Shown here: piece after piece, positions 49,912 to 58,472 of the stretch
Layout of the letters: each line of letters starts with the position of its first letter
Position numbering within the stretch: the first letter of the stretch is position 1
Notes under the pieces: model-generated
The model's database searches: none
What the model was told of the DNA's origin: nothing
Seen by the model: only the letters and a program-made list of their open reading frames with translations
Position numbers and translations under genes: made by a program
Assembly: GCA_963789175.1 (NCBI GenBank)
Contig: CAWBJO010000006.1
Span: forward strand, 310,001-374,000
From: CAWBJO01 sp963789175
GTDB taxonomy: Bacteria > Pseudomonadota > Alphaproteobacteria > Rhizobiales > Aestuariivirgaceae
Length of the DNA: 64,000 nt
Reading direction: 5' to 3'

Positions 49912-52515
49912 ATGAACGTTGTCGTCGTTGAATCTCCCGCCAAGGCCAAAACCATCAACAAGTACCTTGGGAAGGACTACTTGGTGCTGGCCTCCTACGG
50001 CCATGTCCGCGACCTTCCGGCAAAGGACGGTTCCGTCCGTCCGGACGAAGACTTCGCCATGTCGTGGGACGTGGATAGCAAGTCCGCAAAGCGCGTGAAC
50101 GACATAGCGACGGCTCTCAAGGACTCCTCCAAGCTCATCCTCGCCACCGACCCCGACCGGGAAGGAGAGGCGATCTCCTGGCACGTGCTGGAAATCCTGA
50201 AGCGCAAGGGAGCGCTGAAGGACAAAGCCGTCGAGCGGGTCGTGTTCAATGCCATCACGCGGCAGTCGGTCCTCGAGGCCATGCGCCAGCCGAGACAGGT
50301 CGACGCCTCCCTCGTCGATGCGTATCTGGCGCGCCGCGCGCTCGACTACCTCGTCGGGTTCACGCTCTCCCCGGTCCTGTGGCGCAAGCTTCCGGGCGCC
50401 AGGTCGGCTGGGCGCGTCCAGTCCGTCGCGTTGCGCCTCATCTGCGACCGCGAGCTCGAGATCGAGGCCTTCAAGTCGCAGGAGTTCTGGACCATCGAAG
50501 CCCTGCTCCGGACCGGTGCCGGAGACAGCTTCGGCGCACGGCTGTGGTCGGTCGACGGCACGAAACTCGGAAAGCTCGACATTCCCGACGAAACCTCGGC
50601 CCGGGCGATCGAGGCGACGCTCAAGGCCGGTCGCTTCACCGTCGAGGCGGTCGAGAGCAAGCCTGCCAAACGGCATCCGTTCCCGCCGTTCCGCACCGCC
50701 ACGCTGCAGCAGGAGGCATCGCGCAAGCTCGGACTTTCCTCGAAGGAGACGATGCAGATCGCGCAGCGACTCTACGAGGGCGTTGAAATCGGCGGCGAGA
50801 CCGTCGGCCTCATCACCTACATGCGTACCGACGGCATCCAGATGGCGCCCGAGGCGGTGGCCGCGGCGCGCAATGCCATCCTCAAGAATTTCGGGGAGCC
50901 CTATCTTCCCTCCGTGCCGCGCGCCTACACGTCGAAGGCCAAGAATTCCCAGGAAGCCCATGAAGCGATCCGGCCCACGGATCTCGGCCGGCATCCCGCA
51001 TCCGTCACCAAGTATCTCGATCGCACCCAAGCGGCGCTCTACGAGCTGGTCTGGAAGCGGACCATCGCCAGCCAGATGGAAAGCGCCGAGTTCGAGCGAA
51101 CCACCGCCGACATCAGCGTGACCGGCAAGGACGGAAAGCGATACATCTTCCGCGCCAACGGCTCGGTCGTTCGGTTCGACGGCTTCCTCAAGCTCTACCA
51201 GGAAGACCTCGACGACGAGGTGGACGAGGATTCGAAGCGCCTTCCGGAGCTGTCGCGCGGCGAAACGGTCGGCGCCCAGGAGATCAAGGCCGAGCAGCAT
51301 TTCACGGAGCCTCCGCCGCGTTATTCGGAAGCCTCACTCATAAAGAAGATGGAGGAGCTCGGCATCGGCCGCCCCTCGACCTACACGGCCATCCTGTCGG
51401 TCCTGCGCGAACGAGGCTACGTGCGGATGGAGAAGAAGCGGCTCATCCCGGAAGACAAGGGCCGGCTCGTCACGGCGTTCCTCGAAGCGTTCTTCGCCCG
51501 CTATGTCGAGTACGACTTCACCGCCAATCTCGAAGAGATGCTCGACAAGATCTCCGCCGGGGAGGTCGACTGGAAGCAGGTGTTGCGCGATTTCTGGCAG
51601 GACTTCACCGTATCGGTCGAAGGCACTAAGGAACTGCGCGTGACGCACGTTCTCGATGCGCTGAACGACATCCTGGCGCCGCACATCTTCCCGCCGCGGG
51701 AAGGCGGCGGCGATCCGCGGAAATGCCAGTCCTGCGAGACCGGCCAGCTCTCCCTGAAGCTTGGCAAGTTCGGAGCCTTCGTCGGTTGCTCGAACTATCC
51801 CGATTGCCGCTACACACGCCAAATTTCCTCAGGCGAAGGTGACCGCGAAGCAGTGCCGGCAGAGGGAATCCTCCTCGGAAAGGAGCCTGAAACCGGCGAA
51901 CCCGTGACGCGGCGCGACGGTCGCTTTGGTCCGTACGTGCAGCTCGGGGAAGGAACCGAGGACGAGAAGCCGCGCCGGGCCTCGATCCCCAAGAAACGCG
52001 ACCCCGCGAGCGTCGACCTCGCCATGGCCCTGCAGCTCCTGAGCCTGCCGCGCGAAGTCGGCATCCATCCCGAAACGGGCAAACCGATCGTTGCCAATTT
52101 CGGCCGGTTCGGGCCGTTCATCCTGCACGACGGGAAATATGCCACGCTCGAAAGTCCCGACGACGTGTTCACCGTCGGCATCAATCGCGCCGTCGACCTC
52201 CTGGCGCAGAAGAAGTTGCGGCCGGGGCGCACCTCCTCGTCCGCCCTGAAAGATCTCGGCGAGCATCCCGAAGGCGGACGCATCCAGGTGATGAACGGAC
52301 GCTACGGTCCGTACGTCAAATGGGGCTCGGTCAATGCGACACTGCCCAAGGAACAGAAGCCCGAGGATACGACGCTCGAGGAGGCGACGGCGCTGATCGC
52401 CGCGCGCCAGGGCAAGGCGAAGAAGCCGAAGAAGGCAGCGCGGAAGGCGGCGCGGAAGGCGACGAAGAAATCGAAGCCGGTCGAAGCCGACGAGGCGGCG
52501 ACCGAGGACGCCTAG
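49912..52515 (+). CDS. topA: DNA topoisomerase I
   Basis: TopA relaxes negative supercoils by cutting one strand. The 867 residues start MNVVVVESPAKAKTINKYLG (Toprim), carry the catalytic Tyr in GLITYMRTDG, one zinc finger (CQSCETG ... FVGCSNYPDC) and two further repeat domains lacking cysteines. The tail is Lys/Ala rich (KKPKKAARKAARKATKKSK) and then acidic. ATG 49912 is chosen over TTG 49906. The rnr start follows five bases after the stop. Confidence 0.97.
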   Translation: MNVVVVESPAKAKTINKYLGKDYLVLASYGHVRDLPAKDGSVRPDEDFAMSWDVDSKSAKRVNDIATALKDSSKLILATDPDREGEAISWHVLEILKRKGALKDKAVERVVFNAITRQSVLEAMRQPRQVDASLVDAYLARRALDYLVGFTLSPVLWRKLPGARSAGRVQSVALRLICDRELEIEAFKSQEFWTIEALLRTGAGDSFGARLWSVDGTKLGKLDIPDETSARAIEATLKAGRFTVEAVESKPAKRHPFPPFRTATLQQEASRKLGLSSKETMQIAQRLYEGVEIGGETVGLITYMRTDGIQMAPEAVAAARNAILKNFGEPYLPSVPRAYTSKAKNSQEAHEAIRPTDLGRHPASVTKYLDRTQAALYELVWKRTIASQMESAEFERTTADISVTGKDGKRYIFRANGSVVRFDGFLKLYQEDLDDEVDEDSKRLPELSRGETVGAQEIKAEQHFTEPPPRYSEASLIKKMEELGIGRPSTYTAILSVLRERGYVRMEKKRLIPEDKGRLVTAFLEAFFARYVEYDFTANLEEMLDKISAGEVDWKQVLRDFWQDFTVSVEGTKELRVTHVLDALNDILAPHIFPPREGGGDPRKCQSCETGQLSLKLGKFGAFVGCSNYPDCRYTRQISSGEGDREAVPAEGILLGKEPETGEPVTRRDGRFGPYVQLGEGTEDEKPRRASIPKKRDPASVDLAMALQLLSLPREVGIHPETGKPIVANFGRFGPFILHDGKYATLESPDDVFTVGINRAVDLLAQKKLRPGRTSSSALKDLGEHPEGGRIQVMNGRYGPYVKWGSVNATLPKEQKPEDTTLEEATALIAARQGKAKKPKKAARKAARKATKKSKPVEADEAATEDA

Positions 52516-52520
52516 GGCCC

Positions 52521-54785
52521 GTGGCGAAGAAGAGCAGGAAGCCGCAACGGCGGTCCGTTCCAAGCGAAGCGGAAATCCTGGAGTTCGTGAGGGAAAGCAA
52601 AGGCGCCGTCGGCAAGCGGGAGATCGCCCGCGCCTTCGGCCTCAAGGGGAGCGACCGGATCGCGCTCAAACAGGTCCTCCGCGACCTCAAGGAAAAAGGC
52701 GTCCTGAGCTCACGCGGCGCCGCTCTCCACGGCGCCGGCGAGCTTCCCCAACTGGCGCCGCTCGATATCGTGGGCGTCAATGCCGACGGCGAGCTCGAAG
52801 CAGCACCCGTCGAGTGGGACGAGAGCCTGCAAGGCGCGCCGCCGAAGGTGATCATCGCACAGGCGCGCGAACGGGGCCCGCCACCCGCCGCCGGAGACCG
52901 CGTGCTCGCCCGGATCTCCCGTTCGGAAGAGAGCGACTATCCCTATGTCGCCCGCATCGTTCGCAAGCTCCTGGGGGCCGACAATGAAGTGATCGGCGTC
53001 TTCCAGCGGACCGGCAACCTGCAGGGCCGGATCGTTCCCGTCGACAAGAAGAGCCGCAAGGAATTCGCGGTCCGGCCCGGCGATGAGCACGGAGCATCCC
53101 CCGGCGAGCTCGTTACCGCCGTCGTGTCGGCGGATGCGGGCAGAAGCGGCCCGCGTGCCCGTGTCCGCAAACGCCTCGGCGATCTCAACGATCCGAGGAA
53201 CATCTCCCTCATCGCCATCCACGAGCACGGGATTCCAACGGTCTTTCCCGAGGCCGCCCTGGCGGAGACCCGGACGCTTCCGGCGTTTTCCCCCAAGGGA
53301 CGAACCGACTTGCGCCAGATGCCGCTCGTCACCATCGATCCCGCCGACGCGCGCGACCACGACGATGCCGTGTGGGCAGAGCCAGACGACGATCCGGCGA
53401 ATGCCGGCGGTCACAAGGTGGTCGTGGCGATCGCCGACGTCGCCGCATATGTCCAGCCGGGCACGGCGCTCGACCGCGAAGCGCGGATCAGGGGCAACTC
53501 GGTCTATTTTCCAGACCGTGTCGTGCCCATGCTGCCCGAGCGCATCTCCAACGATCTCTGTTCCCTGCGCGAAAAGGAAGAACGGCCGGCGATCGCCTGC
53601 TTCATGGTCTTCGACCGCACCGGCAACAAGAAGCGCCATTCCTTTTCGCGGGTGGTCATGCGCTCGGCGGCGAAGCTGACCTATGAAGAGGCCCAGGCCG
53701 CCATCGACGGCCGCACCAACGCGAAGACCGAAACCCTTCTCGGGCCCGTCCTGAAGCCGCTGTGGAATGCCTACGACACCCTCTCCAAGGCGCGGGTTAA
53801 GCGGGGCCCGCTCGATCTCGACCTCCCCGAACGAAAGATCGTCCTCGACGAACACGGCCTCATCGACCGGGTGGTCACGCCGGCTCGGCTCGACTCGCAT
53901 CGCCTGATCGAGGAATTCATGATCCAGGCCAACGTCGCCGCCGCGGAGACGCTGGAGGAGCGGCAGACGCCGCTGATTTACCGGGTTCACGATACGCCGG
54001 CGCCCGAAAAGGTGCGCAATCTTTCACAGTTCCTCACCACCCTCGGCCTTTCCCTCCCGCCCGGACAAAACCTGAAGCCGAAGAGCTTCAACCAAATCCT
54101 CGCAGCGGTGCGCGGACGAGAGCACGAGCAGCTCGTCAACGACGTGGTGCTGCGCAGCCAGGCGCAGGCGATCTATTCGATCGAGAACCGCGGCCATTTC
54201 GGGCTCAATCTTCGCCGCTACGCGCATTTCACCTCCCCCATACGCCGCTACGCCGATCTCATCGTGCATCGCGGCCTCGTCGCAGCGCTCGGCTTCGGCG
54301 ACGGCGGGCTCACCAGCGACGACATCCTGCGCATGGCGGACACGGCGGAATTGATCTCGCAGACGGAACGGCGCGCCATGGCGGCCGAGCGGGCAACGGT
54401 CGACCGCCTGGTCGCGGCGCACCTTGCCGAGCACGTCGGCGCCCGCTTTCCGGCCCGCATCAGCGGCGTCGTCGGCGCCGGTCTCTTCGTCATGCTGCTG
54501 GATACGGGCGCAGACGGTTTCGTTCCCGCCTCGACGCTGGGGCACGAGTACTTCGCCTATCACGAGGCGGCGCATGCTCTCGTCGGGCAGCGGTCCGGCG
54601 AGACCTACAGGCTCGGCGACCGGGTCGAGGTGGAAATCCGGGAAGTCGCACCGGTGACGGGCGGCATCCGATGCGTGATCGTCAGTCCGGGTAAGCCCGG
54701 CAAACCGCTGTCACGGCAGCAGCTGCATGCGGCGCGGCGCAGCCCGCAGCGGAAGACCAAGGCGCGAGAACGGCGTCGCAACTGA
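52521..54785 (+). CDS. rnr: Ribonuclease R
   Basis: RNase R is a 3'-5' exonuclease that degrades structured RNA. The 754 residues contain an N-terminal winged-helix segment (VGKREIARAFGLKGSDRIAL), cold-shock domains, the RNB catalytic block PADARDHDDAVWA with metal-binding Asp residues, AHFTSPIRRYADLIVHRGL, and a C-terminal S1 domain (ARISGVVGAGLFVMLLDTGA). The start is GTG at 52521, where the product begins with Ala-Lys-Lys after the initiator. The basic tail ends RERRRN. Coupling to topA is seen in many alphaproteobacteria. Confidence 0.96.
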   Translation: MAKKSRKPQRRSVPSEAEILEFVRESKGAVGKREIARAFGLKGSDRIALKQVLRDLKEKGVLSSRGAALHGAGELPQLAPLDIVGVNADGELEAAPVEWDESLQGAPPKVIIAQARERGPPPAAGDRVLARISRSEESDYPYVARIVRKLLGADNEVIGVFQRTGNLQGRIVPVDKKSRKEFAVRPGDEHGASPGELVTAVVSADAGRSGPRARVRKRLGDLNDPRNISLIAIHEHGIPTVFPEAALAETRTLPAFSPKGRTDLRQMPLVTIDPADARDHDDAVWAEPDDDPANAGGHKVVVAIADVAAYVQPGTALDREARIRGNSVYFPDRVVPMLPERISNDLCSLREKEERPAIACFMVFDRTGNKKRHSFSRVVMRSAAKLTYEEAQAAIDGRTNAKTETLLGPVLKPLWNAYDTLSKARVKRGPLDLDLPERKIVLDEHGLIDRVVTPARLDSHRLIEEFMIQANVAAAETLEERQTPLIYRVHDTPAPEKVRNLSQFLTTLGLSLPPGQNLKPKSFNQILAAVRGREHEQLVNDVVLRSQAQAIYSIENRGHFGLNLRRYAHFTSPIRRYADLIVHRGLVAALGFGDGGLTSDDILRMADTAELISQTERRAMAAERATVDRLVAAHLAEHVGARFPARISGVVGAGLFVMLLDTGADGFVPASTLGHEYFAYHEAAHALVGQRSGETYRLGDRVEVEIREVAPVTGGIRCVIVSPGKPGKPLSRQQLHAARRSPQRKTKARERRRN

Positions 54786-54808
54786 CGCCGGTCGACGGCG
54801 GCGGCGCT

Positions 54809-55399
54809 TCACCCCTGCGCAGCGGCCTCCGGCTTCACCCAGGTGATGACGCCCTTGAAAATGGCCAGCGCCAAGAGAGTCTTCACCACGGTACCGGCAA
54901 TGAAGGGCGTGAAGCCGGCCGCAATCGCGCCGCTCATGCCCGTATACTCGGCGAGCCACAGCACGCCCGGCACGAATACGAACAGGTGGCCGACGGCGAG
55001 CGCCGCCAGAGGCTTGATCCAGCCACGATTCCAGCCGCGATCGGCGAGGAACCCGATGAGCGCGGCGGCGAGGAGAAAGCCGACCAGATATCCGCCGGTC
55101 GGGCCGGCGAAATGGGCGAGGCCGCCCGCACCGCCGGCGAAGAACGGCAGGCCGATGGCGCCCTGGACCAGATACGCCCCCGTCGTTTCGGCGGCGAGGC
55201 GAGCCCCGCAGAAGATGCCAACCAGCAGGATCGCCAGGGTCTGCATCGTCATCGGCACCGGAAGCATGGGAACCTGGATCCAGGCCGAGCCGGCGATGAC
55301 CCAGCTTCCCAGGATAGCGATGAGCGCCCGGTTTGGCCAGGAAGCGGCGGCGACCATCTCAAGCGGCGCCAGACTGCGTTCGAATGCGTGGTTGGTCAT
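54809..55399 (-). CDS. bioY: Biotin transporter BioY
   Basis: BioY is the substrate-binding membrane subunit of biotin uptake. The 196 residues have six helices with VPMTMQTLAILLVGIFCGARLA, GAYLVQGAIGLPFFAGGAGGL and GPTGGYLVGFLLAA, the conserved S-component motifs. GGGGAA precedes the start at 55399. No bioMN energising genes are nearby, so it either works alone or uses a shared module. It is convergent with rnr. Confidence 0.95.
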   Translation of the reverse strand: MTNHAFERSLAPLEMVAAASWPNRALIAILGSWVIAGSAWIQVPMLPVPMTMQTLAILLVGIFCGARLAAETTGAYLVQGAIGLPFFAGGAGGLAHFAGPTGGYLVGFLLAAALIGFLADRGWNRGWIKPLAALAVGHLFVFVPGVLWLAEYTGMSGAIAAGFTPFIAGTVVKTLLALAIFKGVITWVKPEAAAQG

Positions 55400-55492
55400 G
55401 GAGTTCCCCTGGTTTCGAGAATCGAAGACATGCCGCATCGCAGGGGAAAAAGCAATCTTGACCCCATCGCGCCCGGCGAAGGATGGTTCGGG

Positions 55493-56215
55493 ATGAGCGA
55501 TGTTGAACAGGTCGCACCGAAGGCCAGATTGAAGCCGGTCGACGCGGCGACGGCCATCATCGTCAGAAGCGATCTCGACACGCCGCGCATCCTGCTCGGC
55601 CAGCGCCATCCGCGGCATCGGTTCATGCCGGGCAAGTTCGTCTTTCCCGGCGGGCGCGTCGACCGCGAGGATCGCCGCATCGCGCCGGCCGCGGACCTGG
55701 CCCCGGCCACCGTGGAGCGGCTTCTTCTACGAATGCGGGGCAAGCCAAGCGCGGCGCGAGCCCGGGGCATCGCCATGGCCGCCATACGGGAGACGTTCGA
55801 GGAGACGGGCCTGGCGATCGGCCGACCGATGACGTCCGGGCCGGCCGGCAAACCCCGAAGCGAGAGCTGGCGGAGCTTTCAGGCGGAAGGCTATGAACCG
55901 GACCTTTCGTGCCTGACCTACTTCGCGCGGGCGATCACCCCGCCCGACAGGGTGCGCCGCTTCGACTCGCGGTTCTTCGTGGTCGAGGCCCGGGCCATTC
56001 CCAACCTCGACCAGCCGGCGAAGATCGCGAATGACGAGCTCCTGACGCTGCAATGGGTGACCTTCGCAGAGGCCTATTCCCTCGACCTGCCCTCGATCAC
56101 CCGAGACATCCTGCAGAGGCTCGAGAGCCACTGGACGCCGGCGGGGCTCCCCACCGGATTTCCCCTGCCGTTTCGCTACCTGAAGGGCAAAACGTGGCGC
56201 TGCGACTACCTATGA
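55493..56215 (+). CDS. NUDIX hydrolase
   Basis: This 240-residue protein has a Nudix box around AMAAIRETFEETGLAIG, preceded by FMPGKFVFPGGRVDREDR. The family hydrolyses nucleoside diphosphates linked to another moiety; the size and the long C-terminal part resemble RNA-pyrophosphatase-unrelated NUDIX proteins annotated near rpmG in rhizobia. The substrate is not known. ATG 55493 follows AAGGA. Confidence 0.88.
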   Translation: MSDVEQVAPKARLKPVDAATAIIVRSDLDTPRILLGQRHPRHRFMPGKFVFPGGRVDREDRRIAPAADLAPATVERLLLRMRGKPSAARARGIAMAAIRETFEETGLAIGRPMTSGPAGKPRSESWRSFQAEGYEPDLSCLTYFARAITPPDRVRRFDSRFFVVEARAIPNLDQPAKIANDELLTLQWVTFAEAYSLDLPSITRDILQRLESHWTPAGLPTGFPLPFRYLKGKTWRCDYL

Positions 56216-56223
56216 TCCCTGCC

Positions 56224-56252
56224 TTGACAGGCCCTGCCCCGTTGCTCCATAC
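56224..56252 (+). promoter_or_regulatory. Candidate promoter of rpmG
   Basis: TTGACA (56224-56229) is followed after exactly 17 bases by CCATAC (56247-56252), a reasonable housekeeping promoter for an alphaproteobacterium. It lies 49 bases ahead of the ribosomal protein L33 gene. Confidence 0.55.
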
Positions 56253-56300
56253 CGCAGGTCGAAAACGGAACGGCGGCAGTGCCGTTCGACGGAGACCACG

Positions 56301-56468
56301 ATGGCCAAGGCAGTAACCCTCAAAGTGAAGCTCGTCAGCACGGCCGACACCGGCTACTTCTACGTGACGAGGAAGAACTCGCGGACACAGACCGAGAAGC
56401 TGGTGATGAAGAAGTACGATCCGGTCGTGCGCAAACACGTCGAGTTCAAGGAATCCAAGATCAAGTAA
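56301..56468 (+). CDS. rpmG: 50S ribosomal protein L33
   Basis: This 55-residue protein is a component of the large ribosomal subunit. It begins MAKAVTLKVKLVSTADTGYF, continues with YVTRKNSRTQTEKLVMKKYD and ends HVEFKESKIK, a standard cysteine-free L33. GGAG lies ahead of the ATG at 56301, and a strong terminator follows the stop by 26 bases, so it is transcribed alone. Confidence 0.97.
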   Translation: MAKAVTLKVKLVSTADTGYFYVTRKNSRTQTEKLVMKKYDPVVRKHVEFKESKIK

Positions 56469-56494
56469 GCGGCCGCCCACCGGCCGAGCAGGCG

Positions 56495-56521
56495 GGCACC
56501 GCTTTCAGGCGGTGCCTTTTT
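56495..56521 (+). terminator. Rho-independent terminator of rpmG
   Basis: GGCACCGC (56495-56502), loop TTTCAG, and GCGGTGCC (56509-56516) form a perfect eight-pair stem followed by TTTTT (56517-56521). It ends the rpmG transcript ahead of the aldehyde dehydrogenase gene. Confidence 0.93.
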
Positions 56522-56553
56522 CATATCCATGTCCAGTTGAGACGGAGACTTCC

Positions 56554-58041
56554 ATGGCAGCCGCCGAAGACTATCGCAAGCACATCAGCGCCCTCTCGTT
56601 CCGCAGCCAGGCCTTCATCGACGGAAAATTCGTCGACGCGGCATCCGGAAAGACGTTCGACTGCATCAGCCCGATCGACGGGAAAAGCCTGGCGGCCGTC
56701 GCGGAGTGCGATGCCGAGGACGTCAATCGGGCCGTGCGGGCGGCGCGGGCAGCCTTCACGAGCGGGCGCTGGTCCAACCTGGCGCCGCGCCGGCGCAAGC
56801 AGATCATGCTCAAATGGGTGGCGCTCCTCGAGAAGCATCGTGACGAGCTGGCACTCCTCGAAACGCTTGATGTCGGCAAGCCGATCTCGGATTCGCGCGC
56901 CGTCGACGTCGGCTCGTCCTTGAACTGCCTTCAGTGGTATGCCGAAACCTGCGACAAGATCTACGACGAGCTGGCCCCGGCGCGGCCCGATTCCATCTCG
57001 ATGATCACGCGCGAGCCAATCGGCGTCGTCGCGGCGGTCGTGCCGTGGAACTTCCCCATGATGATGGCAAGCTGGAAGCTGGGCCCCGCCCTCGCCACCG
57101 GCAACAGCGTCATCCTAAAGCCTGCCGAGCAATCGCCCCTGTCGGCGCTGCGCCTTGCCGAGCTGGCGGCAGAGGCGGGATTCCCGGAGGGCGTGCTGAA
57201 CGTGCTGCCGGGCTTCGGCGAGACGGCCGGCCAGGCGCTCGGTCGCCACATGGACGTGGACATGGTCGCGTTCACCGGATCGACCGAGGTCGGCAAGCTG
57301 TTCCTGCGCTATTCCGGCGAAACCAACATGAAGCACGTTTCGCTCGAAACGGGCGGCAAATCGCCCAACATCATATTCGCCGATATCGCAGATCTCGATC
57401 ACGCCGCCCAAGCGGCCGCCGCCGGCGTGTTCTACAACAGCGGCCAGGTCTGCACGGCCGCCACCCGGCTCATCGTGCAAGACTCGATCAAAGACGAATT
57501 CCTGTCGCTGGTCGGCAAGCATGCCGCCGAATGGATGCCGGGCGATCCGCTCGACAAGGCAACCAAGATGGGCGCCATGGTCAACGATACGCAGATGGAG
57601 CGCGTGCTTTCCTACATCGACATCGGACGGAAGGAAGGGGCCAAGGTTGCTTTTGGAGGCAACCGGACACGCACGTCGACCGGCGGGTACTATATCGAGC
57701 CAACCATTCTCGATTCAGTACGCAACGACATGCGCGTCGCCCAGGAGGAGATCTTCGGTCCCGTCCTCGCCACTCTCGGCTTCAAGGACGACGAAGATGC
57801 GATCCGCATCGCCAACGACAGCATCTACGGCCTGCAGGCGAATCTCTGGACGAACGATCTCACGCGGGCGCACAAGGTGGCGCGAGCCCTGAAAGCCGGC
57901 ACCGTCAACGTCAACAACACCGATGGCGGAGACGTCACCGCACCGTTCGGCGGTTACAAGCAGTCGGGCATCGGACGCGACAAGTCGCTCCACGCGCTCG
58001 AGAAATATCAGCAGATCAAGCACACCTTCATTCAGCTGTAG
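56554..58041 (+). CDS. NAD(P)-dependent aldehyde dehydrogenase (PuuC-like)
   Basis: This 495-residue ALDH oxidises an aldehyde to the acid. It shows VVPWNFPMMMASWKLGPAL, FTGSTEVGKLF, LETGGKSPNIIF and the catalytic Cys in YNSGQVCTAATRL. The pattern is closest to gamma-glutamyl-gamma-aminobutyraldehyde dehydrogenase of putrescine breakdown. That fits an organism with three polyamine-type importers and an agmatinase-like gene, but the exact substrate is inferred. GGAG seven bases ahead supports the start. It has no encapsulation peptide. Confidence 0.9.
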   Translation: MAAAEDYRKHISALSFRSQAFIDGKFVDAASGKTFDCISPIDGKSLAAVAECDAEDVNRAVRAARAAFTSGRWSNLAPRRRKQIMLKWVALLEKHRDELALLETLDVGKPISDSRAVDVGSSLNCLQWYAETCDKIYDELAPARPDSISMITREPIGVVAAVVPWNFPMMMASWKLGPALATGNSVILKPAEQSPLSALRLAELAAEAGFPEGVLNVLPGFGETAGQALGRHMDVDMVAFTGSTEVGKLFLRYSGETNMKHVSLETGGKSPNIIFADIADLDHAAQAAAAGVFYNSGQVCTAATRLIVQDSIKDEFLSLVGKHAAEWMPGDPLDKATKMGAMVNDTQMERVLSYIDIGRKEGAKVAFGGNRTRTSTGGYYIEPTILDSVRNDMRVAQEEIFGPVLATLGFKDDEDAIRIANDSIYGLQANLWTNDLTRAHKVARALKAGTVNVNNTDGGDVTAPFGGYKQSGIGRDKSLHALEKYQQIKHTFIQL

Positions 58042-58472
58042 CTGAGGGCGCGCTCGACAGCATTTCCCTTTCCGGAATCACGCGACTTCCGTATCGTGCT
58101 CGAAAGAGGAACTGATTCTTGAAATGGCGGCCGGCCCGGTGCGCTAGTCGAGGAGGCCACTCGAACTGCACCGGACCGGCCAACCCCGTGGACTCAGGAG
58201 ATGCGGCGGACCTGAGGGCCCCGGGGCAAGATGTGGACCTGCAAGAACCGGTCCATGATCGTGACTGGGCAAACGTCGATGTGGTGAAACGGCCTCTGCC
58301 CCGCCTGTGGGTCAGCGCGCTATCGCACGGCGCCGATCCCTGAAACTTCCGTAAAATCTTAGCGGATCAGTATGACGAATCCAACACCAAGTGTTGGAAA
58401 AAGCGTTAATTTCCGAGATGTTTTCGGGGGTTAACGCGACCGGCGCGAGAGTGGATTCACGCAGCGATGGAA
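58042..58472. other. Long intergenic region with structured segments
   Basis: This 431-base gap lies between the convergent aldehyde dehydrogenase and pleD genes. It holds a long hairpin (58129-58181), a CTCAGG/CCTGAG stem at about 58193-58215, a CGGGGCA/TGCCCCG pairing across about 58220-58302 and an inverted repeat TCCAACAC-CAA-GTGTTGGA at 58380-58398. A 74-residue frame (58119-58343) starts with TTG, lacks a ribosome site and overlaps the hairpin; I do not count it as a gene. An unrecognised structured RNA is possible. Confidence 0.5.
58129..58181. ncRNA. Long GC-rich hairpin, candidate structured RNA
   Basis: GGCCGGCCCGGTGC (58129-58142) and GCACCGGACCGGCC (58168-58181) pair at 13 of 14 positions, and inside it GTCGAG and CTCGAAC can extend the stem. 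There is no U-tract on either strand, so it is not a simple terminator. It does not match tmRNA, SRP RNA, RNase P or a 6S pattern that I know. Strand and function are unknown. Confidence 0.35.

Noticed and set aside
58119..58343. 74-codon frame in the structured intergenic region
   Set aside because: It has a TTG start without a ribosome site and overlaps a perfect hairpin; the composition does not look like a protein of this genome.
58380..58398. TCCAACAC-CAA-GTGTTGGA as terminator of pleD
   Set aside because: On the pleD strand the stem is not followed by a T-run, and it lies 75 bases beyond the stop; it could be an operator or chance.
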